A stretch of DNA of 64,000 bases from Corydoras sp. C115 (lineage: Eukaryota > Chordata > Actinopteri > Siluriformes > Callichthyidae): assembly GCA_019802505.1 (NCBI GenBank), contig JAFMOC010000017.1, positions 154,501-218,500 of the forward strand, in the 5' to 3' direction. Position numbers and translations under genes: made by a program. The notes under the pieces were generated by a model, which searched no databases, was not told where the DNA came from, and saw nothing but the letters and a program-made list of their open reading frames with translations. The stretch's first letter is position 1. Every line of letters starts with the position of its first letter. This document shows positions 11,346 through 22,883 of this stretch, piece by piece.

Positions 11346-12426
11346 AAATGAATCACTGAATGATGAAACACTTACAGAAACAAACAATCACAATCTGTCA
11401 GGTAACGCAAAGGCCAACGGAATTCACACCAACACAAAGACTTTGCCGTGTGATCAATCACACCGCGCGATGACGACGTGCACGCCGAGAGAAAATCTCA
11501 TTCTTGGGAGTGCGATCATTAGCACAACATTTGTTCATGAATATTATATGGTCGGTCTTGTGCAAGTTAAGATGATGAGTGTGGTTGTGATCAGAGGTGT
11601 CGCCTCCGCTCTGTTTCATGTACAAATGTTTTATATCCTTCTGTAAACAACAGGTTCCATTACGAAAGCAATGAGATGATAAATAATAATAATAATAATA
11701 AAGTGGCCCGTAAGGATGGATTGCTGAGGATTCACGCTAGAGATCTCATCCTGCTCTAACGCGTGGAACAGATTCTGGCATGGACCTCATCCTTTAAAAT
11801 GTGGAGAAGGTTGAAGATGCAACTATGCAATCGTCTACGTATAGAACCTGGATCAGTGTTCCTCACCGTCAGCGACTGAGAAGTCTCCATCATATGACTT
11901 TAACTTTACTTTTTGAATTCGAACATTCACATCCATGACAAAAGGAAACTAAAGCCAACGCCCTGATTGAACGGAGCGAATCGAGAGTGTACGATCAGAC
12001 GTGGACGTCCACCTCCAAAGAGCGAGCAGCAACGTTCATCCTTCCCATCATTCATCTGAAGCGAGGGGCTCCGCTCCCCATCAACAGCTGCTAAATAATG
12101 CAGACTCACTAATAGAGCCGGCCTCATCGACGCTGCGCCTCGTTTTAAAGCAGTGACAGATAGAAAGACGCAGGAGGAGTGAGCAGGTCCGGAATTGATG
12201 AGATTGCACACAAAGCAGAGTTGCGGCAAGAAAACTTCGAGATCGATATACTGATCGAAATGGAGCTCACCGTGATTCCGGGTGAGACAACGCTGGGCGG
12301 GGCATTTTCGCAGAGGAGACGAGAGAATACTGTGATGGCGGACAGATGCACTCATTCATTCATTCATCATCTAATTACTCATCAAGTTCAGGGACTCGAA
12401 AGCGTCGCCCAGAATTATAAATGAAA

Positions 12427-13134
12427 GGTCAAGATTTACTCTGGATGGGTCTTTGGTCTATTGCATATGGATAAGCTATTTTTTAAGTGCATAATGTTCC
12501 TGCGTCTCGAATGGACATTATGCATCCATCCCACTCCTGATAAAAAAATAAATAAATAAAAAAAAGGGGAGGGGCCGCAGCATCGAATAACAATCAGGTT
12601 TGATGAATTTACAGTATAGTTGGTTTTCTCCATAACTTCTGACTTGTAATCTTCTCATTTGTAAGTCGCTTTGGATAAAAGCGTCTGCTGAATGACTAAA
12701 TGTAAATGTAATGTATGTAAATGTTACCGCTGTTGCTCTCGCCCCACTCCACATCTCACCTCTTCTCAAATGTCTGAACAGAGAACCTTAGCGGAACCTG
12801 TGGCAGGTGCCTCAATTCCCTCCCATTCATCCATGTTACCGCCACAGATGGTTTCTCAAAACATAAAGCATCTGAGGGCTCGTGGTCTCACACATTCATG
12901 GGCATGCGTGACGTGTACTGATATCAGATGATTTATACAGTTGCAGTACTGAACTGGACAATGGTGACCACTGTTTACCGTCAAAATGATATTTCCATTC
13001 ATGAACTACAAATAAACCTAAAAACGCAGATTGAAAGTGAAGGAGTGGGTGAGTTGGACAGTAATTCGAGAGAGAGTGTGTGTGTGTGTGTTTTTGTTAG
13101 TTTCTGTCTTGGATGCTACCATTTGACCTTGAGT
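12427..13134 (+). repeat. tandem duplication, copy 1 (with SINE insertion)
   Basis: It runs from GGTCAAGATTTACTCTGGAT to CATTTGACCTTGAGT and matches copy 2 with few substitutions outside the SINE-like insertion and a TG array. It includes the block CTTCTCAAATGTCTGAACAG. Its origin is unknown. Confidence 0.9.
12540..12722 (+). mobile_element. SINE-like insertion present in one of two tandem copies
   Basis: The insertion ends with the shared SINE tail (GTAAGTCGCTTTGGATAAAAG, CTAAATGTAAATG). It interrupts copy 1 of the 12.4-13.7 kb duplication between CACTCCTG and TTACC. Copy 2 has the uninterrupted sequence. The 5' part is not clearly tRNA-like. Confidence 0.75.
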
Positions 13135-13607
13135 GGTCAAGATTTAGTCTGGATGGGTCTTTGGTCTATTGCATATAGATAAGCTATTTTTTAAGCGCAT
13201 TATGTTCCTGTATCTCGAATGGACATTATGCATCCATCCCACTCCTGTTACCACTGTTCCTCTCGCCCCGCTCCACATCTCACCTCTTCTCAAATGTCTG
13301 AACAGAGAACCTTAGCGGAACCTGTGGCAGGTGCCTCAATTCCCTCCCATTCATCCATGTTGCCGCCACAGATGGTTTCTCAAAACATAAAGCACCCAAG
13401 GGCTCGTGGTCTCACACATTCATGGACATGCGTGACGTGTACTGATATCAGATGATGTATACAGTTGCGGTAGCTACGTCCGAACTGAACTGGACTATGG
13501 TGACCACTGTTTACTGTCAAAATGATATTTCCATTCATGAACTACAAATAAACCAAAAAACGCAGATTGAAAGTGAAGGAGTGGGTGAGTTGGACACTAA
13601 TTCGAGA

Positions 13608-13644
<37 letters not shown>

Positions 13645-13688
13645 TGTTAGTTTCTGTCTTGGATGCTACCATTTGACCTTGAGTGGTC
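13135..13688 (+). repeat. tandem duplication, copy 2 (without SINE insertion)
   Basis: It begins directly at the end of copy 1 with GGTCAAGATTTAGTCTGGAT and ends CATTTGACCTTGAGTGGTC. It lacks the insertion at CACTCCTG-TTACC and has a longer TG array (13,612-13,640). Confidence 0.9.
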
Positions 13689-13818
13689 CGTTGCTAGACG
13701 GCCAGCTCGTCTGAGAGTAAACAGATGAGGAGGAGTGTGAAGGTTAATCTCTTTCATCTCTGCACTGTGATAAACACCGACGCTTACTTTTAAATTGAAA
13801 TTTACACTCACACAGGGA

Positions 13819-13821
<3 letters not shown>

Positions 13822-13882
<61 letters not shown>
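13822..13882 (+). repeat. (CA)n microsatellite
   Basis: A perfect CA array of about 30 units. Confidence 0.96.
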
Positions 13883-13884
<2 letters not shown>

Positions 13885-15351
13885 GACGGCACATACAGGT
13901 GGCTATATGTTGGATAGCGCATGTGCATGCCACGATCCTGTAGAACCCCTCATCGAGTCCAGTCATGTGACAAACAGCCATAAAAATATTCTGCACCACG
14001 AACTCTTCTCTGGGTGTAAGATAAACAGGCTCATGGATTTAAGCTTTTTGCAGTGAAGCAGGTCAGCTATCAACTCAAATCTTAATAACTTAATAACTTT
14101 AGCTCGGAAGCCCGATGCACATTATCAGCCAAGGTTTCCCAAAACCTCTGTGTTCCGAGGACAGATCCAGGACCAAATTAGCGACGGTTGGAGAATCGGA
14201 AACGTCAGCGGTGTGAAACGGCGCCGATGGGAATCCGGTGAGATAAATGACATCGGTCCTGACAGTGCGTACAGATGCTGAATGTCACAGGCTTTTGAGA
14301 AAGCAATGCGCCATTAACAAACACGCCGGCCATTAGAGGCTGCTCCTAATTCTCTGAAGTGGTGGTGCTGATCTCTGGTATTAGCGAGAGTCATTAGCGC
14401 GGAGTGTGCGGGAGCCGCGGATGATCTGACGTTGCTTTCCAGTGGAAGTAGTTCAATTCTAAATAAATCAGCTGCTGAAATCATTCACGAGTGCATCATT
14501 AGCATCCTGGATTGTGTCATTATCCCCGCAAATGTTCCAATTCCAACCTCATTAACGACGAGCATTCAACTTCTCTCCTGATTAAACAACATAAAGCTTA
14601 TGACAGCGAGCACATGTCGATAAGCGGTAATACAACATATTGCCACAAGAGTGTCAACACTGATGATAGCAAAGAAGAGAAAGGGGAATTCACCATCAGC
14701 CAGTGCAGAAGACTGAGGATCTCAAAAATAAAACACATTATAAGCAAACAGATGAGGGGAAGAAAATTCAGAAACGTAGGGAAGAACAGAAGAACGTTCA
14801 CACTGAGGACGGGGGGGGGGGCAAGAAAGAAAGGGATAAAAGCATGGAGGAAAGAATAATAATAAACCTTCATTCACACACAGTAATAACGAAGCCCTCG
14901 GTTTAAATAAAAATAGCTAGAAACGTGGACTCACATCTATTTATCACTCAAAGGTTATCATTAACGACATGTCAAAATTCTAATTAGCAAAAGAGATTTG
15001 AACGATTCAGTAACGATCAGATATTAATGTGCGCCGTGGAGTCATTTTCTCCGGCCGTTCTTTTCATCGTGAAGATCCCGCGCCTGAATCCCGCGTCTAA
15101 AAATAAAGCGGATTGACATGCGGCCGCATGAGGCGCGCGAGAAACATTCCAGCGTCGTTTCCGAGGTCGGACGTGTGCCACTGTGGAACAAAAGAACTCT
15201 GCGGCTCTGCGTTCACAAAACAAACTTCATTAGATATACATTTAATTATAAAGACATTCCATTGGGTCTCATTTGAGGCTCATTAGTGAAAGGTCAAGTG
15301 GAAAGATTAAAGCTCTCATATGTGTTTGATTTGTGGCTCTCATGCATCATT

Positions 15352-15415
15352 GCGGCGCAGCGATGAGGCGGCGCAGCGATGAGGCGGCGCAGCGATGAGG
15401 CGGCGCAGCGGTTAG
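15352..15415 (+). repeat. 16-bp tandem repeat of a SINE-head-like sequence, 4 units
   Basis: Three units of GGCGGCGCAGCGATGA-type sequence precede a fourth that continues GGCGGCGCAGCGGTTAGCGC, which is SINE-head-like. Downstream traces (TTTGCATGTTTTCCTCG, 15,437-15,455) suggest an old V-SINE-type element. Confidence 0.75.
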
Positions 15416-15559
15416 CGCTCTCAAGGTCCTTGTGCTGTTTGCATGTTTTCCTCGTGAGGTCTGTGTGGATTTTCTCTTCGAACTAGACGGCCTCTCTGCG
15501 TTTCTGTGATTGTGTTTGTCCTGAATTTATATGAATTTCTCGCTACATTATTTTACGGG

Positions 15560-16132
15560 TGTCTGATTTCTATAATCCATCATAAACGACGGTTGCCACA
15601 ACTCCTGTAATCCATTGACAACACTGGCTGCCTTTTGGAATTCCTCATAAACAATGATCGCCATACCCATTGTAATCCCCAATGTATAACAGTTGCCACT
15701 AGGGTTGAGCTGCAATATTCGCTGATTCGACGATTCGATTCGGAGAACCGTAGTCGACTATGAACCTCATAGTCGAATGTACCGTTTTGACCACATGGGG
15801 GTGTCCATGGCTGCTGCTAAGCATTAGTTTTTACATTAAATGTATTTGTTTTCGTTATATATATAGCCTTTTGTCAAATAAAATCATCATAATTTCTAGA
15901 AAAAAAAAAGAAAAAAACAAAAAAAAAGGTTTTCTTTTGTTAGAAAAACAAGTAAAATATAAAAAAAAAATCTTTTTTAAAAACTATGATTATAGCGCCA
16001 TCTTGTGGTGAAATTTTAACTGATTCGACTATCAGAAAATCTGACGAATCAGATTCGACTACGAAAATTGGTAGTTGAATACAGCCCTAGTTGCCACAAC
16101 TACTATAATTCCTCACAAGCCACAGTTGCTAC
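15560..16132 (-). repeat. same minisatellite on the minus strand, split by a MITE
   Basis: On the minus strand the units read GAGGAATTATAGTAGTTGTG followed by GCAAC. Three to four units precede the hAT MITE and one follows it. Confidence 0.7.
15700..16089 (+). mobile_element. hAT-type MITE, copy 1
   Basis: A 390-bp non-autonomous DNA transposon. Ends are TAGGGTTGAGCTGC and TAGGGCTGTATTCAAC (read inward). A perfect 8-bp duplication, gttgccac, occurs at 15,692-15,699 and 16,090-16,097. The 8-bp target and TAGGG-type ends indicate the hAT superfamily. Inside are repeated GATTCGAC/TAGTCGA motifs and an A-rich centre. There is no transposase frame. Confidence 0.85.
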
Positions 16133-17773
16133 GTCCTTTCGGGATTCAATTAGAAGCCATTTTAAATGTAAAAGTGTAGAATTGCACTCGCGGCTCCAAC
16201 AAACACAAACACTTCTCGTCTTACTGCAATGCGATATCTCCCAAGAATGAGGTAATGAATGAATTGTGTATTTGATACACACACTGACTCTCAGTTTTCA
16301 GTATTGAGGTTTGGCAGGTAAGACACTCTCCCTAATGAGAGAAGACGCAATTGCTCTATATTTAGCTGTGAATGGATCAGGGGCAGGATGACAGGATCAT
16401 GCATAATGAACTACACGCTGCTTGTGCCCTCTGTGTCCCAGTAACATAGTCAATACACATGTACGATGACCCTGTGGGCTTATGATTAGTTTCTGAGGAG
16501 GCACACAGGGATGCACAGGTAATTTAGCTTTATGGAGAACGCAATCATTTTATCTCAAAGTTTTAGAACACGTTTAATGAAACTAATTCATATGTGACGT
16601 TTGTTGAAAGGCGTTTTGAGTTCGTTGGTATGATGGTTTTCGTTTTGTGCTTACGAGAATTTAATTACAGCAATTTTCTCTAGGAATTCATAACAGCGCA
16701 GTGATGCTGTCTTGGGTTTGATTTTTGGGCAAAGGTTAGAAAGTCTATATTGTACACTCACACTACACAGGGTCTTTAATTTATATATGGTCCTCACAAT
16801 CATATTAGCAACAAGTCTTCTGTTAAACAGTCCAAACGCCCCCAGAAAACTATTACAGAATAATTCACGTTTAGATTTCAACCGATACACTTAACAAAAA
16901 AAAAAAAAAAAAAAAAAACCTTTAGCTTTATAACCAACCTTCACAATTTAAAAAAATATAAGTCTTTTGCACCTTAATGATCAGGGAATTACTAACTGCT
17001 AACGGCGGTGAAAGTCAGGTGAAATATCAGCTCCAAAAATAGGAAAAAAAAAATCTTTAACATTTTCTTTTATGGTTCTTTGAAATTCCTCTTATTAAAT
17101 ATTCCGGCAGCTCGCAGCACGACCCGTTTCTGCACTCCTCAATAAACCTAATTATTAAAACACATTGGACCTAATTAGGTTCTGGTAACATCATGATGTG
17201 TTCTATTCAGCGGTGTACTGAATGGAATAGAACACACACACAAAAATTGATGTCTGTAAAGGTTTCATTTGGAAAATTCGTATCAGAGTTTAAAACTTAT
17301 ATTTATTTATTACATAACAACCTGGCATGCATTTATTATATATAAGTTTTTGGTTGAATCTCAACCACGTTCACAGATAAATAGATCAGGACATTTTCTC
17401 CATTTGTGAGGAGGAGTCAGGACGACGGCAGAACAGTAAACATGCCAATAGTGGAATTAGGAGGGAACTAACATGTATTTGGAGAAGATAAAACAAGTGA
17501 TGGGACGGAGGGGGTCTGAAGAGAAAGGAAGAAAATAACACAGTGGGGGTATGAGGGAGATAAAAGCAGAATTCTGACAGGGTGCAGCATCTCTGTCTGA
17601 CTGTGAGTGTGTATCTGATTAACTGCCTGATGGATCACTAGGTTCTTCTCCTGGGTAAACCAACAGCACTAAGTCTACATCCTACCAAAGACAGGAAGAT
17701 ATAAGGAAAAAGAGACAAAAAAGGATAGAGGTAGAGGAATGTGTTGTATAAAATATGACATATATATATATAT

Positions 17774-18169
17774 TAGGGGTGTATTCAACTAAAGATTTTC
17801 ATAGTCGAATCTGATTCGTCAGATTTTCCCTATAGTCGACTGATAGTCGAATCAGTTAAAATTTCACCACAAGATGGCGCTATAAGCGTAGTTTTTAAAA
17901 AAGTTTTTTTTTTATATTTTACTTGTTTTTCTAACAAAAGAAAACCTTTTTTTTTTGTTTTTATTTATTTTTCTAGAAATTATGATGATTTTATTTGACA
18001 AAAGGCTATATATATAACGAAAACAAAGACATTTCATGTAAAAACTAATGCTTAGCAGCAGGCATGGGCGCCCCCATGTGGTCAAAATGGTACATTCGAC
18101 TATGAGGTTCATAGTCGACTACGGTTCTCCGAATCGAATCGTCGAATCAGCGAATATTGCAGCTCACCC

Positions 18170-18172
<3 letters not shown>
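17774..18172 (-). mobile_element. hAT-type MITE, copy 2, inverted relative to copy 1
   Basis: The reverse complement of copy 1: it starts TAGGGGTGTATTCAAC and ends GCAGCTCACCCCTA. It is flanked by atatatat on both sides (17,766-17,773 and 18,173-18,180), consistent with an 8-bp duplication inside an (AT)n array. Confidence 0.85.
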
Positions 18173-18251
<79 letters not shown>

Positions 18252-18292
18252 CACACACATACATACATACACACACATACATACATACGTAC
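18173..18292 (+). repeat. (AT)n then (ACAT)n array
   Basis: An AT array to about 18,246, then ACAT/ACAC repeats. The hAT MITE copy 2 is inserted at its left side. Confidence 0.95.
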
Positions 18293-19522
18293 AGTGATAT
18301 TTAATATTTGCTTTTTGGCTCTACCCACTTTCAACCAGTTTCACAGTCCTGGCAGCACATCCTCAATGACTAGTTTAGTCTGAATTTGTATCTTCTTAAT
18401 TTGTAGAATTAAACTCCTTTATTAAAACACCTCTTTTTTAAAACCTAAGAGGAAAAAGGTGCAAAATACAGTGGATCTGGATTGATAAAGCCTTTGTTGT
18501 GAGCTGCTGTACTGCCAATTTCAGTGTAACCAGTGGAGCTTAAAGCTCATTTCTCTTCATGTTCAGGATCATTGGCACTCGTCCATCCGTTGCCACACTG
18601 TCACCAGTAACACAAATCGCTCGGCTCTCGGCGGAACAACCTCCCACATCCAGACAGCCATCGACCCGCTTACTGCTAATTGTCGGAGTAGATATGAAGA
18701 TTGTTTTCAGGCACGACTCATTATTCATTATCGGAATGTATCGTCTGATGGGATATGACGTCTGGCCAGGACGCATGTCAGGACCGGCAGGTCAGGGTAC
18801 GAATCAATACACAGAGAGCAGAGACCAATCTAAACCAATACAGCCAGCGTGATACATTCATCTGAGGAACGGAAGGTGTTTGGATTTGCCTTAAAAACCA
18901 AACGCCTCTCGCTCCGTGCTGTTTGTCCATCGTTCCTGAGTGGTCACCAATTACAGCAGCTTAGGCTTCTTTGGACATGGGATGTTCCACTGACTTCTGT
19001 CCAGCCACAGAGAAGCTGCTTAGTGCTGCATCTTTAGCGGCCATCATGCAGCCATGTTTCATCAGGTCGAGGAAGAGAGGGAGAGAGAGATCCGTTTCCC
19101 CCACTATCACTCGGACATGGTATCGAGCAGGATTTGGAATTGGAAAGCGTGACAGGTCTGAGTTAATAACAAGAAGGCTTTGTGGAGGGGTGCAGTCAGG
19201 ATGGAGCAGATTGTACGCTGACATCAGGTTCAGCTGGTTCATCTGAAGCCAAAAGCAAACGGATGCACGCCGTCACCGCCACCTCAGGAATAACCTCACT
19301 GAATGTATTTATTAATACAGAACGTTCTCATTTTATATTGTTTTTATAGAATTGTTTTAATTGCAGGTTAAAGACTTTGTTAGTGGTGAGGTGTCTCTGT
19401 AAGGAGACACTCTTCCCAAGTTATAGAAACAAGAGTTTTGGTTAGAGTTTGGTTAAATCTCTAGGAAATAAATAAAAGTCTATGTAATGACCTCACAAGG
19501 CATGAAAACAAGGCTCTCTCTC

Positions 19523-19523
<1 letters not shown>

Positions 19524-19557
<34 letters not shown>
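19524..19557 (+). repeat. (GT)n microsatellite
   Basis: A perfect GT array. Confidence 0.95.
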
Positions 19558-19558
<1 letters not shown>

Positions 19559-19703
19559 TCAGGGCACTTCTCAGACTGACACTGGGGAAATTGGACTGTC
19601 ACATTAAAGGTGTAAAGCCACTTTAACATCATCCTGCCATCCCAAATATTTTATTATCATCAAATAAAAATGCACTCAGACACACAATCACACACGGGCA
19701 TAT

Positions 19704-19758
19704 GAACACACACGCACGTGCGTGCGCGCACGCACACACACACACACACACACACACA
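19704..19758 (+). repeat. alternating purine-pyrimidine tract (CA/CG)n
   Basis: Contains GCACGTGCGTGCGCGCACGC flanked by CA repeats. The strictly alternating, partly self-complementary sequence has Z-DNA character. Confidence 0.85.
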
Positions 19759-20078
19759 AAGACTGGCTCATGCAACAAGAAGAAAGTGGGAATGTCAGCG
19801 GTTCAATGACACACCAGAATAATCAGAGTGAAGTGGAAAGTGGGGGATTAAAGAGCTGTTGACTTTCAGACGTGTCACTCACACCAGAAGTAAAAGTCTG
19901 GAGACTAGAGAATGTACTGTATCCACTGAAATAAGCAGTGAGGAAAGAAAACATGGTAATGTTAAACGACGGCTACGTTCACGGGCTGACTGAAATAAAT
20001 TGTGAAACATCAACAATGGCAACTTACAGGGAAATAAAGACCTGGGTAGCTCATGTATTTAGCATCCCAAGCATACAT

Positions 20079-20133
20079 ACACACACACACACACATTATA
20101 TACATATATATACACATATATATATATATATAT

Positions 20134-20194
<61 letters not shown>
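20079..20194 (+). repeat. (CA)n and (AT)n array, left of V-SINE
   Basis: A short CA array, then a long AT array into which the V-SINE at 20,195 is inserted. Confidence 0.95.
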
Positions 20195-20196
<2 letters not shown>

Positions 20197-20547
20197 CGGC
20201 ACAGTGGCTTAGTGGTAAGCACGGTTGCCTCTCAGCGCTAGGGATTCCCGGATCGAATCCCCGTCTGGGTGGAGTTTCCATGTTCTCCCCGTGTCTGCGT
20301 GGGTTTCCTCCGGGTTCTCCGGTTTCCTCCCACAGTCCAAAAACATGGATTAAGTCAATTGATTTCTCAAAATTGCCCCATATAGAGTGTGTCTGTGTGA
20401 GTGAGTGTGTGTGTGAGTGTGTGTGTGCCCAGCGATGGATTGGCACCCTGTCCTGGGTCTATCTGCCCAGCGCCCAAGACGGGCATGGGGAACCCCACCG
20501 CGACCCTAATAGAGGATAAAGTGGGAGATACTGATGAATGAATGAAT
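20195..20547 (+). mobile_element. V-SINE inserted in an (AT)n microsatellite
   Basis: A full-length V-SINE with a small deletion near the 3' end, at the GAGACGTTCTCCCC block. Both flanks are (TA)n, so the target duplication cannot be delimited. Confidence 0.9.
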
Positions 20548-20570
20548 ATATACATATATTTTATATATAC

Positions 20571-20610
<40 letters not shown>

Positions 20611-20612
20611 TT

Positions 20613-20700
<88 letters not shown>

Positions 20701-20701
20701 T
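20548..20701 (+). repeat. (AT)n array, right of V-SINE
   Basis: An AT array with a few interruptions, ending in ACACACAC. It is the continuation of the array left of the V-SINE. Confidence 0.95.
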
Positions 20702-20984
20702 ATCATACTCAAAACATTTATTAATCACAATATACATATATTATCTGCATCAGCTTGGAAACCATGGAAACTACAGTCAGACTTTTAAACTATGCTTTAC
20801 TGCAAAATCACTTATTCCTCTTTTACATCACTGGCCACTTTCACCCACTAACGATCGAGTGTTGCCAAGGAATCGAACTAAAAGTGTGAAAAAAGCCTAT
20901 TAAACTCAAAGTATAAACTGCACATATATGATTCAAAGATAATGGGGCTTTAGAAATGTAAAGGTCCTGAGAATAGTCCCCATG

Positions 20985-20990
<6 letters not shown>

Positions 20991-21042
<52 letters not shown>
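20991..21042 (+). repeat. (GT)n microsatellite
   Basis: A GT array with one C interruption near its start. Confidence 0.95.
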
Positions 21043-22818
21043 ATTGTGTTCAAATCTGATGGAAGGGCCTTCATCCTCATGGTTCTTGGCTCATATGACG
21101 AGCTGATGTTTGAGTGGAACAATGCCCATGCTGCAAAGAGTCTGAGGTGATGCTTTAGGAAGGGTGGCATTTGCTGCTGATGAACTCCTGACTTCTGCAG
21201 TCAGTCGTGTCTGGATTCTCTGCTAATCACACCATGACCTGAGTTGTTGGCAGGAGTGTGTGATTTTGGCAGCCATGATTCCAGCTTTCAGATTAAGCCA
21301 CTTCTGCTTTGTAACCGAAGCCAAGCGCTATAACACACGCTTAAAACCGAGTGTTGATTCAACTCTTCACCCTTTAATATCAAATTATAATACGAATCAG
21401 TAATGTTAATTCATGACGTGATTCTTTAAACGCACCAACAAAATGAAACCGAAAATCACCAACCAATAAAAACCAGCACGGTTTTCCTTAATCCAAAACT
21501 TTTTAGCATCACCGTGGATTTATAACAACGTTCAGCGCTCTTTAAATCTCGTCTAGTTGTTTTGCCGATTGCATCACACAGTATTTATTAAATTACACAA
21601 CATGAAATGTAGTTATCTTCAGTAAATTGAGTTTATTTCAAACTTAACCACAAACTGCAATACAAATAAAACATATTTACTCTGCTATTTTTTTTTAGAT
21701 AAATAAGTCTAGGCACGACAACAAAAGCAGCTCATTACAGTAATTATGGTGGAACAGAACACTGATACCACCTCACAATACACGGCCTGGTAGAATCTGC
21801 TGTGAAGGTGATATATTATATTGCCCTGTCAAGAATTATGGCTTTAATGTATTATTCTGTGTGTGTGTGTGTGTTAGCAGTGTGTCTGCCTATACTGTAA
21901 GCTCAGCTCCCAAGTGGCCTTCAAGACACACACAAAGATATTCCCTCACTATAATTTATTTGAAACATGCTTCTGTCTGATTTGGTGAACTTTCAATCTG
22001 CTGGATTTAATTACATGATCCAGAGCTGAATGATGCCATGTGCCTGGAGTTATGTGCAAACAGTTAGAGCCTATCCCATTTATGCAGAGTTGGAGTTAGA
22101 CATCATAACTGTAGCCTTGGGGATCAAGGTGTGTGTGTGCATATGTACATAAGTAAAAGTGTGTGTGAGAGACATCCAGACAAATACATTTTCATTTTAA
22201 AACACAAACTATTTCTGTCAAACCTATATATTTATTTGCGTTAAATTTTACATGCAGTGTTTTACCAAATGGCATATACATGTAATAGCAGTCGGTTGCT
22301 AAGTTACAGAATATGCAAGAAGTACACCGCACAACGGACAAGATCCAAATCATAAGACACTCCGTCCATCTTAAAGTGCGATTTGTATGAGACTCTATGT
22401 GCATACTATTACTCCTTAAACATCACATGACTGGTGTGCTGTCACAAATGTCTTTTTTTTAATTAGATACATTCCTTTTCTGTATTTTAAATAAAATAAA
22501 TACACATATTTTTTTACATGAATGAGTGAAAGCAGAATGAATAGCTCACGAATCCGCCGTGTTTTCTGTATGGCCCGAGTGGCTTTTGGGTCCAGCAGCA
22601 GAAATGAAAACTATTAAATGAAAACGTTTTAGTTTGAAGACTGGCAGAGAGGAAATGTGAAAAGGATATGCAGCAGTATGAATGTTTTAAGGAAGAAGCC
22701 ATTTGTAATTTAGAACCACTGGTTTGTATTTTAGGGGGTAACAGCTCTGTAAACCAAAACAGAAGTGAACTATACTCAAGAGTAAAACTAAACTCTATCT
22801 TCCTTTTTTTCATTCCCT

Positions 22819-22819
22819 T

Positions 22820-22882
<63 letters not shown>
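22819..22882 (+). repeat. (CT)n(CA)n compound microsatellite
   Basis: A short CT array followed by a perfect CA array of about 26 units. Confidence 0.96.

Positions 22883-22883
<1 letters not shown>

Noticed and set aside
15760..18112. Pair of similar frames beginning MNLIVECT at 15.76 and 17.9 kb.
   Set aside because: They lie inside the two inverted hAT MITE copies, so similarity reflects the transposon and not a protein.
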